Assembly (NCBI RefSeq): GCF_040362765.1
Contig: NZ_BAABWK010000001.1
Coordinates: forward strand, 907,501-971,500
DNA from: Pyruvatibacter sp. HU-CL02332
GTDB lineage: Bacteria > Pseudomonadota > Alphaproteobacteria > CGMCC-115125
Direction of reading: 5' to 3'
DNA: 64,000 bases
Shown: positions 31,140 through 40,140 of the stretch, piece after piece
Layout: each line of letters starts with the position of its first letter
Position numbering within the stretch: position 1 is the first letter of the stretch
The notes under the pieces: generated by a model
Seen by the model: only the letters and a program-made list of their open reading frames with translations
The model's database searches: none
Told to the model about the DNA's origin: nothing
Program-made: the position numbers and the translations under genes

Positions 31140-31718
31140 ATGACACAGAACATTGGTCCCATCTCATGGTTCGCCGAACGGACCCTGTGCAAGATGGAAA
31201 AACGCTACGACTACAGCTTCGATTATGTCCGCTATCTCTGGCACGTCTCGCGCCCCGCATATCGGCGATTCTCCTTTGGGTTCATGTGGTTTGCCACGGG
31301 CCGCGAGGTTCTTCCTGCGGATGCCGGCGCTGTGGCAGGCATTGTCAGCACACTGCATGCCGACTGCGGCCCGTGCACACAGATCACTGTCAACATGGCC
31401 GCAGAAGCGGGCGTCTCGGTAAGCATTCTCAGCGCCGCCGTGTCCGGTGACCTCAATGCTTTGCCGGAAAATCTCGCGCTGGTGTACCGGTTCACCCACG
31501 CCGTGGTGAACGCCGATTACAATGCCGGTGAAATGCGCGAGGAAATCATCAAGCTCTATGGCGAAAAGGGTCTTGCTGACATGGCTGCCGTCATTGCCGC
31601 TGGCCAGGTGTACCCGTCGCTGAAGCGGACGCTGGGTTTTGGTGAAACCTGCCTCAAGGTAACCGTCGACCAACACGACGTTGACGCCCACCGTCTTGGA
31701 GCCAAAGCTGCAGCATGA
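31140..31718 (+). CDS. Carboxymuconolactone decarboxylase-like (AhpD-like) protein
   Basis: The 192-residue protein has a redox-type CxxC motif in STLHADCGPCTQITVNMAAE (about residue 78), the position of the AhpD active-site cysteines, in a helical CMD fold. Members act as peroxidase partners or decarboxylases; here the substrate is unknown. The ATG at 31140 follows AAGGAG by 6 bases; an upstream TTG at 31071 is excluded because it lies inside the predicted promoter. It overlaps the ECF41 sigma gene by 4 bases (ATGA), matching the known rule that ECF41 factors pair with a CMD, oxidoreductase or epimerase gene. Confidence 0.85.
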   Translation: MTQNIGPISWFAERTLCKMEKRYDYSFDYVRYLWHVSRPAYRRFSFGFMWFATGREVLPADAGAVAGIVSTLHADCGPCTQITVNMAAEAGVSVSILSAAVSGDLNALPENLALVYRFTHAVVNADYNAGEMREEIIKLYGEKGLADMAAVIAAGQVYPSLKRTLGFGETCLKVTVDQHDVDAHRLGAKAAA

Positions 31719-32635
31719 GCCGCACACACGACACATCAGGCGACGAACTTGATGCCTTCGAGCAGGCCCGCCCGGACTTGCTGCGGCTTGCCTATCGCAT
31801 GACAGGCGGCCGCGCGGAGGCGGAGGACATCGTGCAGGACGCGTGGCTGCGCTGGAACCGTGCTGACACCTCCGACGTGATCAATCCCAAAGCTTGGCTC
31901 TCGCGCACTGTCGCGCGGCTTTCCATCGACCATCTGCGCAAGGTCAAGACCCGCCGGGAGACCTATGTCGGCCCATGGCTGCCAGAACCGGTGGCAACTG
32001 AAATGCCGACGCCAACGCCCGAAGACCCCGGCCATGCGGTGGAGCTGGCACAGGACGTCTCGCTCGCCTTGATGTCTGTTCTTGAAACCCTCAAGCCGGA
32101 AGAGCGGGCAGCATTCCTGCTGCGCGAAGCTTTTGAGATGGACTATTCCGATCTCGCCTCGACGCTGGGCAAAAGCGAAGACGCCTGCCGCCAGATGGTG
32201 TCACGCGCAAAGGCGCGCCTGCGCAGCAATCGTCCCCGGTTTGAAGCATCAGACGAAGAACACGAGGAATTGCTGCTGGCATTCGCCGCAGCGGCTCAGG
32301 CCGGAGATGTCTCCACCCTGACACGGCTGCTCACACCCAACGCCAGCCTGACATCTGATGGCGGCGGCAAAGCGACCGCCGCCCTGCGTGTGGTCAGCGG
32401 TGCCGAAGAAGTGGCGAAGCTTACCGCCCACATTGCAACAAACAAGGACGCCATGAAGGGCGACATCGAAGCCCTGCGCATTAACAACCGGCCGGGCTTC
32501 TACATCACGCTCGAGGGTAAAATCGAAGTCAGCTACTCCATCGATGTGGAGGACGGTCGCATTGCGGCGCTCTACATCATGCGCAACCCGGACAAGCTGC
32601 AACGCCTGCTGGACCCGCCTCTCGGCAATGCCTGA
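31715..32635 (+). CDS. RNA polymerase sigma factor, ECF41 (SigJ-like) group
   Basis: A 306-residue sigma factor with region 2 (LLRLAYRMTGGRAEAEDIVQ, then DAWLRW), region 4 (LKPEERAAFLLREAFEMDY followed by CRQMVSRAKARLR) and a fused C-terminal SnoaL-like domain from about residue 185. The group hallmarks are present: the WLPEP linker motif near residue 90 and the DGGGK motif near residue 213. In ECF41 factors this extension replaces an anti-sigma factor and tunes activity. It is translationally coupled to the CMD-like gene, and a matching promoter lies upstream of both. Confidence 0.92.
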   Translation: MSRTHDTSGDELDAFEQARPDLLRLAYRMTGGRAEAEDIVQDAWLRWNRADTSDVINPKAWLSRTVARLSIDHLRKVKTRRETYVGPWLPEPVATEMPTPTPEDPGHAVELAQDVSLALMSVLETLKPEERAAFLLREAFEMDYSDLASTLGKSEDACRQMVSRAKARLRSNRPRFEASDEEHEELLLAFAAAAQAGDVSTLTRLLTPNASLTSDGGGKATAALRVVSGAEEVAKLTAHIATNKDAMKGDIEALRINNRPGFYITLEGKIEVSYSIDVEDGRIAALYIMRNPDKLQRLLDPPLGNA

Positions 32636-32653
32636 GGCGACGTCTTCGGCTGC

Positions 32654-33649
32654 TTAGGCCTTCTTGGCTTTTTCGCGCCGCGCAATCTCGCGTGCTTTGT
32701 CCACAATCACATTGGCCTGCTTGATGGACGCGGCATCAATCAGCTTGCCGTCAAGCGACACGGCACCCGCGCCGGCTTTCTGACTGGCCTTCATTTCCTT
32801 CAAAATCCGTTTGGCCTGCTTCACGTCATCGGCAGGCGGCGTATAGAGCTCATTGCCAAGTCCAACCTGGCTTGGGTGAATGGCCCACTTGCCTTCACAA
32901 CCCAGAATGGCAGAGCGGCGTGCCTGCGCGCGATACCCATCGGGATCAGAATAATCGCCGAACGGCCCGTCGACCGGGCGCAGACCATTGGCCCGGGCGG
33001 CGGCAATCATCTGCACCATGGGTGTGTGCCACAGATCCTGCCAGTGGAAATCCCGCTGTCCGTTTTCATCCGGATCCAGAAGAATGCCGTAGTCGGGATT
33101 GGGCCCACCGATGTTTGTCGTGCGCATGCCCATGGAAGCCGCAAAGTCTGCAGCACCAAAATGCAATGCTTCCAGCCGCGGGCTCGCCGCAGCGATCTCA
33201 TTGACGTTGGCCAGACCCATGGCGCTTTCGATGATGACTTCCAGACCAAGTTTCTTCTTGCGGCCTGTTGCAGTCTCAATCTGCGTCACCAGCATGTCGA
33301 TGGCGTAGATGTCCGCCGCCGTGCCGACCTTGGGGATCATGATCAGGTCCAGCCGTTCTCCGCCCTGCTCCATGATGTCCACCACGTCGCGATAGCAGTA
33401 GTGGGTATCAAGACCGTTGATGCGCAGCGACAGGGTCTTGTCGCCAAAATCCTCTTCATTGAGAGCTTTCACGGCCTTGGCGCGGGCATCCACCTTATCG
33501 TCAGGGGCCACCGCATCTTCAAGGTCCAGTGAAATGACATCAGCCGGACCCTGCGCAGCCTTTGCAAAGAAATGCGGGCTGGAGCATGGCACGAACAACT
33601 GAGAACGGTTGAGACGGGATGGCGCGGCCTGAATGGACGTGAAGCTCAT
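32654..33649 (-). CDS. L-malyl-CoA/beta-methylmalyl-CoA lyase (HpcH/HpaI family)
   Basis: Cleaves malyl-CoA to glyoxylate and acetyl-CoA, or methylmalyl-CoA to glyoxylate and propionyl-CoA, in the ethylmalonyl-CoA pathway and related routes. The 331-residue protein begins RSQLFVPCSSPHFFAKAAQG and has the CitE-like core: ISLDLEDAVAPDDK (about 40), the metal/CoA loop LRINGLDTHYCYRDV (about 75), EVIIESAMGLANVNEI (about 152), and GCEGKWAIHPSQV (about 258), which carries the conserved lyase tail. A citrate-lyase-beta-like function remains possible. It is convergent with the sigma-factor gene and lies next to xerD. Confidence 0.85.
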   Translation of the reverse strand: MSFTSIQAAPSRLNRSQLFVPCSSPHFFAKAAQGPADVISLDLEDAVAPDDKVDARAKAVKALNEEDFGDKTLSLRINGLDTHYCYRDVVDIMEQGGERLDLIMIPKVGTAADIYAIDMLVTQIETATGRKKKLGLEVIIESAMGLANVNEIAAASPRLEALHFGAADFAASMGMRTTNIGGPNPDYGILLDPDENGQRDFHWQDLWHTPMVQMIAAARANGLRPVDGPFGDYSDPDGYRAQARRSAILGCEGKWAIHPSQVGLGNELYTPPADDVKQAKRILKEMKASQKAGAGAVSLDGKLIDAASIKQANVIVDKAREIARREKAKKA

Positions 33650-33754
33650 GGCGGAAGGCTCCGGACTGACTGAAACTCAAAATGGTGGGGTGAGTCATGC
33701 GTTACCCGCCAAACGCCGTCAACCAGACACAGCCCAGACCAAACAGCCCCTACG

Positions 33755-34741
33755 TCAGCTGCGTTTTCGTGTGGCCAGCGGATGGTGGTCCTGCACAAGG
33801 GCTGCCATGCGGGCGTCCAGCACATGGGTGTAAATCTGTGTTGTCGAGATATCCGCATGACCCAGCATCTGCTGCACGGATCGAAGGTCAGCCCCATTGG
33901 CCAGCAGGTGCGTTGCAAAGGCATGACGCAGGGCATGCGGCTTGACCGCCGTCACATCGACACCTGCATCCACCGCCAGTTGTTTCAACAGCTGTCCAAG
34001 CCGCTGCCGCGTCATGTGCTGCTCCGGGTCCGTGCCGGGAAACAGCCAGCGGCTGTCCTGATTGCGCGCGGACAATGCAAGCGTGCGCGCGGGTAACCAC
34101 TCGCGGATGGCATCAAAGGCGGCGGGCGTCAGGGGCACCATCCGTTCCTTGTTGCCCTTGCCTCGAATGAGCAGAACCCGGTCACTCCCCCGCGCTGCTG
34201 CGAGCGGCAAACCAACTAGTTCACTCACTCGCATGCCGGACGCATACAGCACTTCAATTAGCGCCAGCAGCCGCAAAGCCTTGCCGCGGGTTGTACCCTG
34301 CGAGGAAACTGCTGCCTCCCGAGCCGTCGCCAGGAGCTGCGTGACATCTTCCTCGCTCAACGTCTTGGGCAGAGGGCGACCAAGCCTCGGGGCCTCCACC
34401 ACACCTGTTGGGTCATCATCGCGATGACCTTCACCCAGAAGAAAGCGATGAAATTGCTTGAGGGCAGACAGTCGACGCGCCTGCGTCCGCGCCGACAGGC
34501 CTCTTTCCGCCAGGGACGAAAGATAGGCCCGCACCTGGCCACTGTCAGCATCGCCCAGACTGCCAGGCGCTACGAACTGCGCAAACTCATCAAGGTCGTG
34601 GGCATAGGCGGTGAGCGTGTTGGCAGCAGCACCGCGTTCCGCCACCAGCATTTCAAGGAAGGCATCCGCCAGATGGGCACCCGGCCCGCGCAGACGTCGG
34701 TTTAGAGCTTTGCCTTGAGTCTTGGCCCTAGCCTTCGCCAT
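33755..34741 (-). CDS. xerD: Site-specific tyrosine recombinase XerD
   Basis: Resolves chromosome dimers at dif together with XerC at division. The 328-residue protein has the SAM-like N-terminal DNA-binding domain (LADAFLEMLVAERGAAANTL) and all catalytic residues: Arg in YASGMRVSELVGLP, Lys in IRGKGNKERMVPLT, His-x-x-Arg in HALRHAFATHLLANGADL, His in LGHADISTTQIYTHV and the nucleophilic Tyr in the same segment. It starts inside the end of the upstream hypothetical gene (14-base overlap), so the two form an operon. XerD rather than XerC is inferred from sequence and the aroK/accA context. Confidence 0.92.
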   Translation of the reverse strand: MAKARAKTQGKALNRRLRGPGAHLADAFLEMLVAERGAAANTLTAYAHDLDEFAQFVAPGSLGDADSGQVRAYLSSLAERGLSARTQARRLSALKQFHRFLLGEGHRDDDPTGVVEAPRLGRPLPKTLSEEDVTQLLATAREAAVSSQGTTRGKALRLLALIEVLYASGMRVSELVGLPLAAARGSDRVLLIRGKGNKERMVPLTPAAFDAIREWLPARTLALSARNQDSRWLFPGTDPEQHMTRQRLGQLLKQLAVDAGVDVTAVKPHALRHAFATHLLANGADLRSVQQMLGHADISTTQIYTHVLDARMAALVQDHHPLATRKRS

Positions 34742-36713
34742 GCGCCCGCACAATCAGGGCCTCAACGGCAATGCGCCGCGCATCTTCTTCAAGGCCCGAA
34801 CGGACCAAAGCCGTTATGATGGCAGCGAGTGACCCCGGTGTCAGATCCGCAGGGCGGGTTTGGGCCAAGGCGCCGTCACTTTCGATGGATGACAATGCGG
34901 TGAGCGTGGCCAGAGCTGCTTCACCTGCCCGCCTGTCCTGCGCAGCAACCCGCAATGCACGCAGCGACTGCTCATCAAGCTGCACACCTGGCATCTCAGC
35001 ATCATCAAACTGCGCCCAGACCACCTGCGGCACAGGTACACCAAGGGATGCCAGAGCCTGCATTTCAAAAGCCGTCAGCCACTTGGCTTCCCGGTCATCT
35101 TCCTCAAGTCGCACTTCAACAGAGCGCAGGGCAACGTCCGGGTTCCATGGCAGAACAAATGACGATTGCGCCGGTGTGGCAATGCGCACCAGCGTCTCAA
35201 GCCGGGCGACCTCACCCGGCGCGGTTGTTGTTGCAATGCCGATCCACCCGTCTGCGCGGGCAGCGTCACCCAGCAACGCCAGGGCTTCGGTCATGAACAC
35301 GGAATTGTCTGCATGCGCCATTGTTGGCGCGATAGCGCGCAATGAACCCGCAAAGGCCGGCAGTGTGGCCGGCCACAATTCCACAGGTGTTTCGTCAAAC
35401 GCAGACGCGATGGCACTAAGGCGTGTTGTTTGGTCCGGCGCATCAAGAGAAACAGCAAAGGCACTCACGCGCGGATTGCTGTCGCCAGCTCCGGCGACAA
35501 TGGCCTGCCGGTAGATCTCCGCCAGATCGCGCGCAGAAAGCAACGACCGCGCCGCTGCCGCTTCCGCGGCATCCAGACGATCCTCCCACGCCAAGCTCTT
35601 GTCATTGGCAAGGGTCGTCAACAGCGCAGGCTCAACGCGCGCGACAATGCCTGCTTCAAGAGGCACTCCGGCCTCCCGCGCCAAAGCCAGATGCAGACTT
35701 GTGAAAATTTCGTCGTCCGGCACGTCAAGCGCCGGGCCACCGGCTGCCCGCGTGGCGAGCGCCACAAAGGCCGTATCACCCACTTCGTATTCGCGCACCA
35801 GATCAACCGAGAGCAATGCGGCAACGTCCATACCTGCACGTGCCTGACACAACGCGCCAAGTTCAAGTGCGAAACGGGCGTAGCTGTTTCCTGCATCGCC
35901 TTCCGTCGGCAACCGTGTGAGGTAGCCGCAGGCTTTGTCCGTCAGATCAAGTGACAGCGCCGCACGTGCCGCTGGTGTCGCCGTCTGCGCAGCAAGATCA
36001 CCCGCAGGCACAAGGCCCGCCAGACGATCCACATCCATCCCAAACCCTGCGCCGTAGAGCGCCGCAAGCCGAAGCCCCAGTATGGAGCGGCCGCCGCTGG
36101 CACCCTGCGGCAAATCTCCGCGCGAAATCAAAAGCCGCCGAAACAGATTTCCGATGGCCGCAGACGGAGGAGGCGGTGTCAGAGCTGCCAGTCCATCTTC
36201 AACGGTCAGCCGGCGGCTGCCAGCCCACAACATGGGCGAGAGCCCTCCTTCAACGGGACCAATAAGGCCGATGCCTTCATCTGCCACGCTTGAAAGCCGC
36301 GATACTTCGATGCCCGTGCCTTCTTCGCCGGGGCGCGCTGCCAGGGACTGCGATCGTTGAACCGGCGGGACAACGACCCGCTCACCGGATGGAAAGAATA
36401 CGTCCGGCGTGCTGTCGCCGAACACTTCAGGCGCTGCAAGTTCCGGCGGAAGTGAACCATCCTGCGGGCCCGGCAATGCCGCACCGGACGGTGGCAGCAA
36501 CGAACGGGGGCCATCGGAGCGCGCCAGCGGTGTCTGGTTGGGATCAAGAAGCTGTTCGGTGAGACTTTGGCCGGGTGGCTGTGTTGCCGGTGCGCTGCCA
36601 TCAAGCGGCACCGGCTGAGCCATCGCACCCATGCTCCATGCGCCCGTACCAAGCGTAAGGGCGGCCACGTGCAGAAGTGTCTTGGGCGACACCTTATTCG
36701 GCGAAGCTGTCAT
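34728..36713 (-). CDS. Large exported protein of unknown function
   Basis: I recognise no named family. The 661-residue product has a signal peptide (LLHVAALTLGTGAWSMGAMA, cleavage near residue 32), then about 130 residues rich in Pro, Gln, Gly and Ser (linker-like). A long Ala/Leu-rich, apparently all-helical region (about 160-661) follows, with alpha-repeat-like periodicity and no catalytic motif. It lies in the conserved interval between aroK and xerD: a 46-residue membrane protein gene overlaps its start, and xerD overlaps its stop. A periplasmic scaffold or cell-envelope role is plausible but unproven. Confidence 0.8.
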   Translation of the reverse strand: MTASPNKVSPKTLLHVAALTLGTGAWSMGAMAQPVPLDGSAPATQPPGQSLTEQLLDPNQTPLARSDGPRSLLPPSGAALPGPQDGSLPPELAAPEVFGDSTPDVFFPSGERVVVPPVQRSQSLAARPGEEGTGIEVSRLSSVADEGIGLIGPVEGGLSPMLWAGSRRLTVEDGLAALTPPPPSAAIGNLFRRLLISRGDLPQGASGGRSILGLRLAALYGAGFGMDVDRLAGLVPAGDLAAQTATPAARAALSLDLTDKACGYLTRLPTEGDAGNSYARFALELGALCQARAGMDVAALLSVDLVREYEVGDTAFVALATRAAGGPALDVPDDEIFTSLHLALAREAGVPLEAGIVARVEPALLTTLANDKSLAWEDRLDAAEAAAARSLLSARDLAEIYRQAIVAGAGDSNPRVSAFAVSLDAPDQTTRLSAIASAFDETPVELWPATLPAFAGSLRAIAPTMAHADNSVFMTEALALLGDAARADGWIGIATTTAPGEVARLETLVRIATPAQSSFVLPWNPDVALRSVEVRLEEDDREAKWLTAFEMQALASLGVPVPQVVWAQFDDAEMPGVQLDEQSLRALRVAAQDRRAGEAALATLTALSSIESDGALAQTRPADLTPGSLAAIITALVRSGLEEDARRIAVEALIVRAHGEG

Positions 36714-36834
36714 CAGGCAGGGTCACTTCCACGGTGGCCGTCTGTGGTTCAAGGCTTGAGCCCATCACAACCAGCGCCGCAAAACCGGCGCCGAGCAAAA
36801 CAAGAACGATAAGAAGAATGCGCAACGCGGTCAT
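36694..36834 (-). CDS. Small single-pass membrane protein (46 residues)
   Basis: Read directly from the minus strand: MTALRILLIVLVLLGAGFAA starts a single transmembrane helix, followed by a short periplasmic tail ending VTLPDDSFAE. Its stop lies 17 codons inside none of the neighbour but 20 bases past the start of the 661-residue gene (36713), a different frame, so the two are overlapped in an operon. There is no convincing ribosome site (GGCCCCGGA only). The size and layout recall small signal-anchor proteins; the family is unknown. Confidence 0.6.
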   Translation of the reverse strand: MTALRILLIVLVLLGAGFAALVVMGSSLEPQTATVEVTLPDDSFAE

Positions 36835-37074
36835 GGAAATCCGGGGCCTTTTTGCTTTTGTTCAAATGGAACGTCGACATCACAGGACCCAGCCTGCCAA
36901 ATCATCAATTCACATTCATGAACCATATCATGCGCGGCGCATTCACCTACACTCAACACACCTCCTAGAGCAGTGATTTGGCCGAATTACGGCATATCTG
37001 GCGCTTACCCCTCGTCTCGGCATAGATTGCTGGTTCGATTGTTCCTGAAGCCTTCAGCACCCGACACGGACGAA

Positions 37075-37668
37075 ATGCCCTCTGAGACCACCCACGCCCC
37101 GGCGACGCCCTCCCCTGCAAGCGATAGCTCAAGCAATGGCTCTGGCCAGCCTTTTGGCGGCAAGGCCATTGTTCTTGTTGGACTAATGGGCGCTGGCAAA
37201 ACCACCGTGGGCCGCCGCCTGGCCAACCGGCTGGGCCTGCCCTTCGTGGACGCGGACACCGAAGTGGAAGCCGCTGCAGGTCTCAGCATCCCGGAAATAT
37301 TTGAAGCCCACGGCGAGCCTGCCTTCCGTGACGGCGAGCGCAAGGTCATTGCCCGGCTTTTGGCCACCGGGCCACAGGTGCTGGCAACCGGCGGCGGAGC
37401 CTTTATGGATCCTGAAACCCGCGCCACCGTGGCAGATCGCGGCATTTCAGTCTGGCTGAAAGCTGATCTGGACGTCTTGATGCGCCGTGTTGGCAAACGC
37501 CCGACCCGTCCGCTCCTCAAGGCGGATAATCCACGCGCGGTGATGGAAAAACTCATGCGTGAGCGCAACCCGGTATACGCCGAGGCAGACGTGACGCTTG
37601 AGACCGGTGACGGCCCCCATGAAGACGTGGTGGACCGCCTGATGGAGCTCCTGGAGCCCCTCAAGTGA
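37075..37668 (+). CDS. aroK: Shikimate kinase
   Basis: Phosphorylates shikimate, the fifth step of the shikimate pathway to aromatic amino acids. The 197-residue protein has a Ser/Thr/Ala-rich N-terminal ~27 residues, then Walker A VLVGLMGAGKTTVGRRLANR (about 32-51), the shikimate site FVDADTEVEAAAG, the glycine loop VLATGGGAFMDPETR (about 105) and the lid RPTRPLLKADNPR. The ATG at 37075 is favoured over the upstream frame because the residues before it look non-coding. It is divergent from the large exported-protein gene and 46 bases before aroB. Confidence 0.96.
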   Translation: MPSETTHAPATPSPASDSSSNGSGQPFGGKAIVLVGLMGAGKTTVGRRLANRLGLPFVDADTEVEAAAGLSIPEIFEAHGEPAFRDGERKVIARLLATGPQVLATGGGAFMDPETRATVADRGISVWLKADLDVLMRRVGKRPTRPLLKADNPRAVMEKLMRERNPVYAEADVTLETGDGPHEDVVDRLMELLEPLK

Positions 37669-37714
37669 CCGGCCATTTACCAATCCGCTGGACGCGGCGC
37701 GCTTTTACGACCAT

Positions 37715-38854
37715 ATGGCTGCCATCATGACCAACACCCACACTGTTCCCGTCAGCCTTGGCGACCGCTCCTATGACGTGCTCATCGGCGCGGACCTGCT
37801 TGCGCGCGCCGGTGAAACCATTTCACCGCTGCTCAAGCGCCCCTATGTGCCCATCGTTACCGACGAAACCGTTGCGGCCCTCCATTTGGCTACGCTGACA
37901 AAGAGCCTTGAGGCCAGCGGCATTGAGTGCGTGCCCATTATCCTGCCGCCAGGCGAAGCAACCAAAAGCTTCAAACATCTCGAAGAGCTGTTGTCCGCCC
38001 TGATGGATGCAGGCGTGGAGCGCACCGACATGGTCATTGCCTTTGGCGGCGGCGTCATCGGCGATCTGACCGGCTTTGCAGCCGCCGTCCTGCGGCGGGG
38101 CGTGGATTTCATCCAGATCCCGACAACGTTGCTGGCGCAGGTGGACAGTTCCGTTGGCGGCAAGACGGCCATTGATGTCCCCCAGGGCAAAAACCTCATC
38201 GGTTCGTTCCATCAGCCACGGCTGGTGCTGGCAGACACAAGCGTGCTTGGAACCCTGACCATGCGGGACCTGCGCGCCGGATACGCTGAAGTCGTCAAAT
38301 ATGGCCTGATCGACGATTTTGACTTTTTCGAGTGGCTTGAAAAAAACGGCCCGGCACTCATTGACGGCGACCAGACCCTGCGCGCGGAAGCAGTCCGCCA
38401 CAGTGTGGCAGCCAAGGCCCGCGTTGTGGCGGCCGATGAGCGCGAAGGGGGCCAGCGCGCCCTCCTCAATCTTGGCCACACCTTCGGCCATGCATTGGAA
38501 ACATCCGCCGGTTATTCCGGGGACCTGCTGCACGGTGAAGCTGTGGCTGCAGGCATGGGCATTGCGTTTGATGTCTCCGTGCATCTGGGCCTGTGCCCCG
38601 CTGACGATGCGGCCCGCGCCAAGGCGCATATGCGTGCGACCGGTCTGCCCGCAAGCATCAGTGACCTTGAAAAACGCAATAGCCTCAGCGTGCCTGATAC
38701 ACAGGAACTGATCCGGCTGATGGGTCAGGACAAAAAGGTATCCGGAGGCAAGATCACATTCATTCTGACGCGCGGCATCGGCAAATCGTTCATTGCAAGT
38801 GATGTAGACATGGATCAGGTGGCGCAGGTGCTATCGAAGAGGCAGGCCGCGTGA
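37715..38854 (+). CDS. aroB: 3-dehydroquinate synthase
   Basis: Converts DAHP to 3-dehydroquinate using NAD and zinc. The 379-residue protein shows the NAD-binding GGGVIGDLTGFAAAVLRRG (about 108), the substrate loop PTTLLAQVDSSVGGKTAID (about 138), KNLIGSFHQPRLVLADTSVL, and the zinc-site region RALLNLGHTFGHALETSAGY (about 248) with LLHGEAVAAGMG. A start at 37727 (fifth residue) is equally possible. It follows aroK and its stop overlaps the GTG of the CNNM transporter gene by 4 bases, so aroK, aroB and the transporter are likely co-transcribed. Confidence 0.97.
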   Translation: MAAIMTNTHTVPVSLGDRSYDVLIGADLLARAGETISPLLKRPYVPIVTDETVAALHLATLTKSLEASGIECVPIILPPGEATKSFKHLEELLSALMDAGVERTDMVIAFGGGVIGDLTGFAAAVLRRGVDFIQIPTTLLAQVDSSVGGKTAIDVPQGKNLIGSFHQPRLVLADTSVLGTLTMRDLRAGYAEVVKYGLIDDFDFFEWLEKNGPALIDGDQTLRAEAVRHSVAAKARVVAADEREGGQRALLNLGHTFGHALETSAGYSGDLLHGEAVAAGMGIAFDVSVHLGLCPADDAARAKAHMRATGLPASISDLEKRNSLSVPDTQELIRLMGQDKKVSGGKITFILTRGIGKSFIASDVDMDQVAQVLSKRQAA

Positions 38855-40137
38855 GTGAAACAACCCTTTTGATCTCACTGGGATCAATTTTCTTCCTGCT
38901 CATATTCTCCGGCTTTTTCTCCGGATCAGAAACAGCGCTCACGGCCACGAGCCGCGCACGCATGCATACGCTTGAGCGCGACGGATCCAAACGCGCTGGC
39001 GTCGTCAACGGGTTGATCGCCTATCGCGAGCGTTTGATCGGCGCGATCCTGCTGGGCAACAACCTCGTCAACATTCTGGCCTCCGCTATCGCCACCAGCG
39101 TATTTCTGGACCTCTTTGGTGAAGCCGGTGTGGTTTACGCCACCTTGGTCATGACGGCATTGGTGCTGATCTTTGCCGAGGTGCTGCCAAAGACCTACGC
39201 CATCACCAATCCGGACCGTATGGCGCTGGCCGTCTCACCGCTCATCCGCATCGCGGTTTTTGCCTTCGCCCCCATAACCGCTGCTGTTCAGTTCATTGTT
39301 CGCCGCACACTGCGGCTGGTCGGCGCGGATATTGAGGATGGAGCCGAAGTATTGTCTGCGCACGAGGAACTGCGCGGCGCCATCGACCTCCACCACAAGG
39401 AAGGCGGTGTGGGCCGCGATGACCGCCACATGCTCGGCGGCATTCTTGACCTGCGGGACTTGCAGGTGGACGACGTGATGATCCACCGCAAGAACATGCA
39501 GGCCCTGAGCCTGGATGATGACTCCAAGGACCTCGTCGAGCAGGTCCTTGCAAGTCCCTACACACGCATTCCCCTGTGGGAGAACGACCCTGACAACATC
39601 GTCGGCGTTCTGCACGCCAAGGATCTGTTGCGAGCATTGATCTCGCACGATGGCGACCCCACCGGCCTGGACATCAAGGGTCTGGCGTCTGAAGCCTGGT
39701 TCGTGCCGGAAACCACCTCACTGGTTGAACAGCTCAACGCGTTCCGTCAGCGCAAGTCGCACTTTGCACTCGTGGTGGATGAGTATGGCAGCATCATGGG
39801 GTTGGTAACGCTGGAAGACATCATCGAGGAAATCGTCGGTGAGATTTCGGATGAGCACGATGTTGAGGTCAAAGGCCTGCGCCCGCAGCCCGACGGCACC
39901 TGCAATGTGGACGGCACTCTCGCGGTGCGTGATCTCAACCGCGCACTGGACTGGGAGTTACCGGAAGACGAAGCCATCACCGTGGCCGGACTCGTTATCC
40001 ACGAAGCCCAGACCATCCCGGAAGTCGGCCAGACATTCTCTTTTTACGGCTACAAGTTTCAGGTGCTGCGCCGCCACCGCAACCAGGTGACAGCGATCAA
40101 GATCACCCCGCCGCGCAAGGCGCAGGTCGCCGAGTAA
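38851..40137 (+). CDS. CNNM/CorC-family transporter (HlyC/CorC, DUF21)
   Basis: Membrane protein of 428 residues: a DUF21/CNNM transmembrane domain (about 1-190; IFFLLIFSGFFSGSETALTA and LIGAILLGNNLVNILASAIA), a pair of CBS domains (about 210-330; HRKNMQALSLDDD, TRIPLWENDPDNIVGVLHAK and VVDEYGSIMGLVTLEDIIEE) and a C-terminal CorC_HlyC domain with TVAGLVIHEAQTIPEVGQTF. Relatives export magnesium or cobalt or regulate their uptake. It starts with GTG overlapping the aroB stop (GTGA) and is convergent with bolA. The cation is not determined; nearby cobalt chelatase genes are only a contextual hint. Confidence 0.9.
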   Translation: MSETTLLISLGSIFFLLIFSGFFSGSETALTATSRARMHTLERDGSKRAGVVNGLIAYRERLIGAILLGNNLVNILASAIATSVFLDLFGEAGVVYATLVMTALVLIFAEVLPKTYAITNPDRMALAVSPLIRIAVFAFAPITAAVQFIVRRTLRLVGADIEDGAEVLSAHEELRGAIDLHHKEGGVGRDDRHMLGGILDLRDLQVDDVMIHRKNMQALSLDDDSKDLVEQVLASPYTRIPLWENDPDNIVGVLHAKDLLRALISHDGDPTGLDIKGLASEAWFVPETTSLVEQLNAFRQRKSHFALVVDEYGSIMGLVTLEDIIEEIVGEISDEHDVEVKGLRPQPDGTCNVDGTLAVRDLNRALDWELPEDEAITVAGLVIHEAQTIPEVGQTFSFYGYKFQVLRRHRNQVTAIKITPPRKAQVAE

Positions 40138-40140
40138 AGA

